From: an uncultured bacterium
Lineage (GTDB): Bacteria > Patescibacteria > JAEDAM01 > Absconditabacterales > Absconditicoccaceae
Assembly: GCA_937950065.1 (NCBI GenBank)
Contig: CALFEN010000317.1
Span: forward strand, 1 to 6,350
DNA length: 6,350 bases
Direction of reading: 5' to 3'
The notes below the pieces were generated by a model. The model was not told the origin of the DNA and searched no databases. It saw only the letters and a program-made list of their open reading frames with translations. This document shows positions 6,304-6,350 of this stretch, piece by piece; the stretch's first letter is position 1, and every line of letters starts with the position of its first letter. Both the position numbers and the translations under genes were made by a program.

Positions 6304-6350
6304 ATGAGAATACCAGAATTTGCTATACCTCTTATAGTTGCTTTTATTAT
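6304..6350 (+). CDS. Possible 5' start of a plus-strand gene cut by the window end
   Basis: ATG at 6304 opens a frame reading MRIPEFAIPLIVAFI and runs off the window. A short charged start followed by a hydrophobic run would suit a membrane or exported protein. The evidence is thin: only 15 codons are seen. The minus strand is also open here (for example a frame ending in TAA at 6231 to 6229, and another ending at 6287 to 6285), so this could instead be the 3' end of a minus-strand gene upstream of the pilin-like gene. Confidence 0.25.
   Translation, partial: MRIPEFAIPLIVAFI

Noticed and set aside
31..6350. CRISPR array, insertion sequence or prophage
   Set aside because: I found no spaced direct repeats, transposase motifs, terminal inverted repeats or phage genes on either strand.

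Overview
The window is a fragment of very AT-rich DNA from a bacterium that reads UGA as glycine (translation table 25), which points to the candidate phyla Gracilibacteria (BD1-5) or Absconditabacteria (SR1) of the Patescibacteria/CPR. Read with the standard code, no gene of normal length appears. Read with TGA = Gly, five complete, well-spaced genes open. By my hand count they hold about 75 in-frame TGA codons, and many of these fall on glycines that are invariant in recognisable families (the site-2 protease LDGGR motif and the TsaB GPGSFT motif). I cannot tell the two phyla apart from this window. The first 30 bases are not genomic: they match the 3' part of the Illumina TruSeq/P5 sequencing adapter, so base 31 is the first genomic base and the left edge is a contig end.

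Layout. Bases 31-90 may be the 3' tail of a plus-strand gene, followed by a clear intrinsic terminator at 119-147. Bases 148-514 hold no gene I can support. On the minus strand, a RseP-type site-2 intramembrane protease (2277 to 1069, 402 aa) is followed after 11 nt by a small HAD-fold phosphatase-like protein (1057 to 515, 180 aa); they probably form an operon. A 577-nt divergent intergenic region (2278-2854) carries a candidate promoter for rseP and, on the plus strand, a full-consensus sigma70-type promoter (TTGACA, 16 nt, TATAAT). That promoter drives a 728-aa protein (2855-5041) with one N-terminal membrane anchor and a large, probably extracytoplasmic, domain I cannot assign to a family. 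Converging on it from the right are minus-strand tsaB (5766 to 5173, 197 aa) and, 23 nt upstream, a small two-helix membrane protein that looks like a CPR type IV secretion pilin/VirB2-like subunit (6164 to 5790, 124 aa). The last 47 bases may hold the start of a plus-strand gene.

Functionally, the recognisable genes are core or envelope functions: envelope proteolysis (RseP), tRNA t6A37 modification (TsaB), a phosphotransfer enzyme (HAD) and a membrane pilin-like subunit. The unrecognised 728-aa anchored protein is the most novel item. No Shine-Dalgarno motif lies at normal spacing before any of the five starts; most leaders are simply A-rich or AT-rich. All functional calls rest on motifs read by eye, and no database search was possible.
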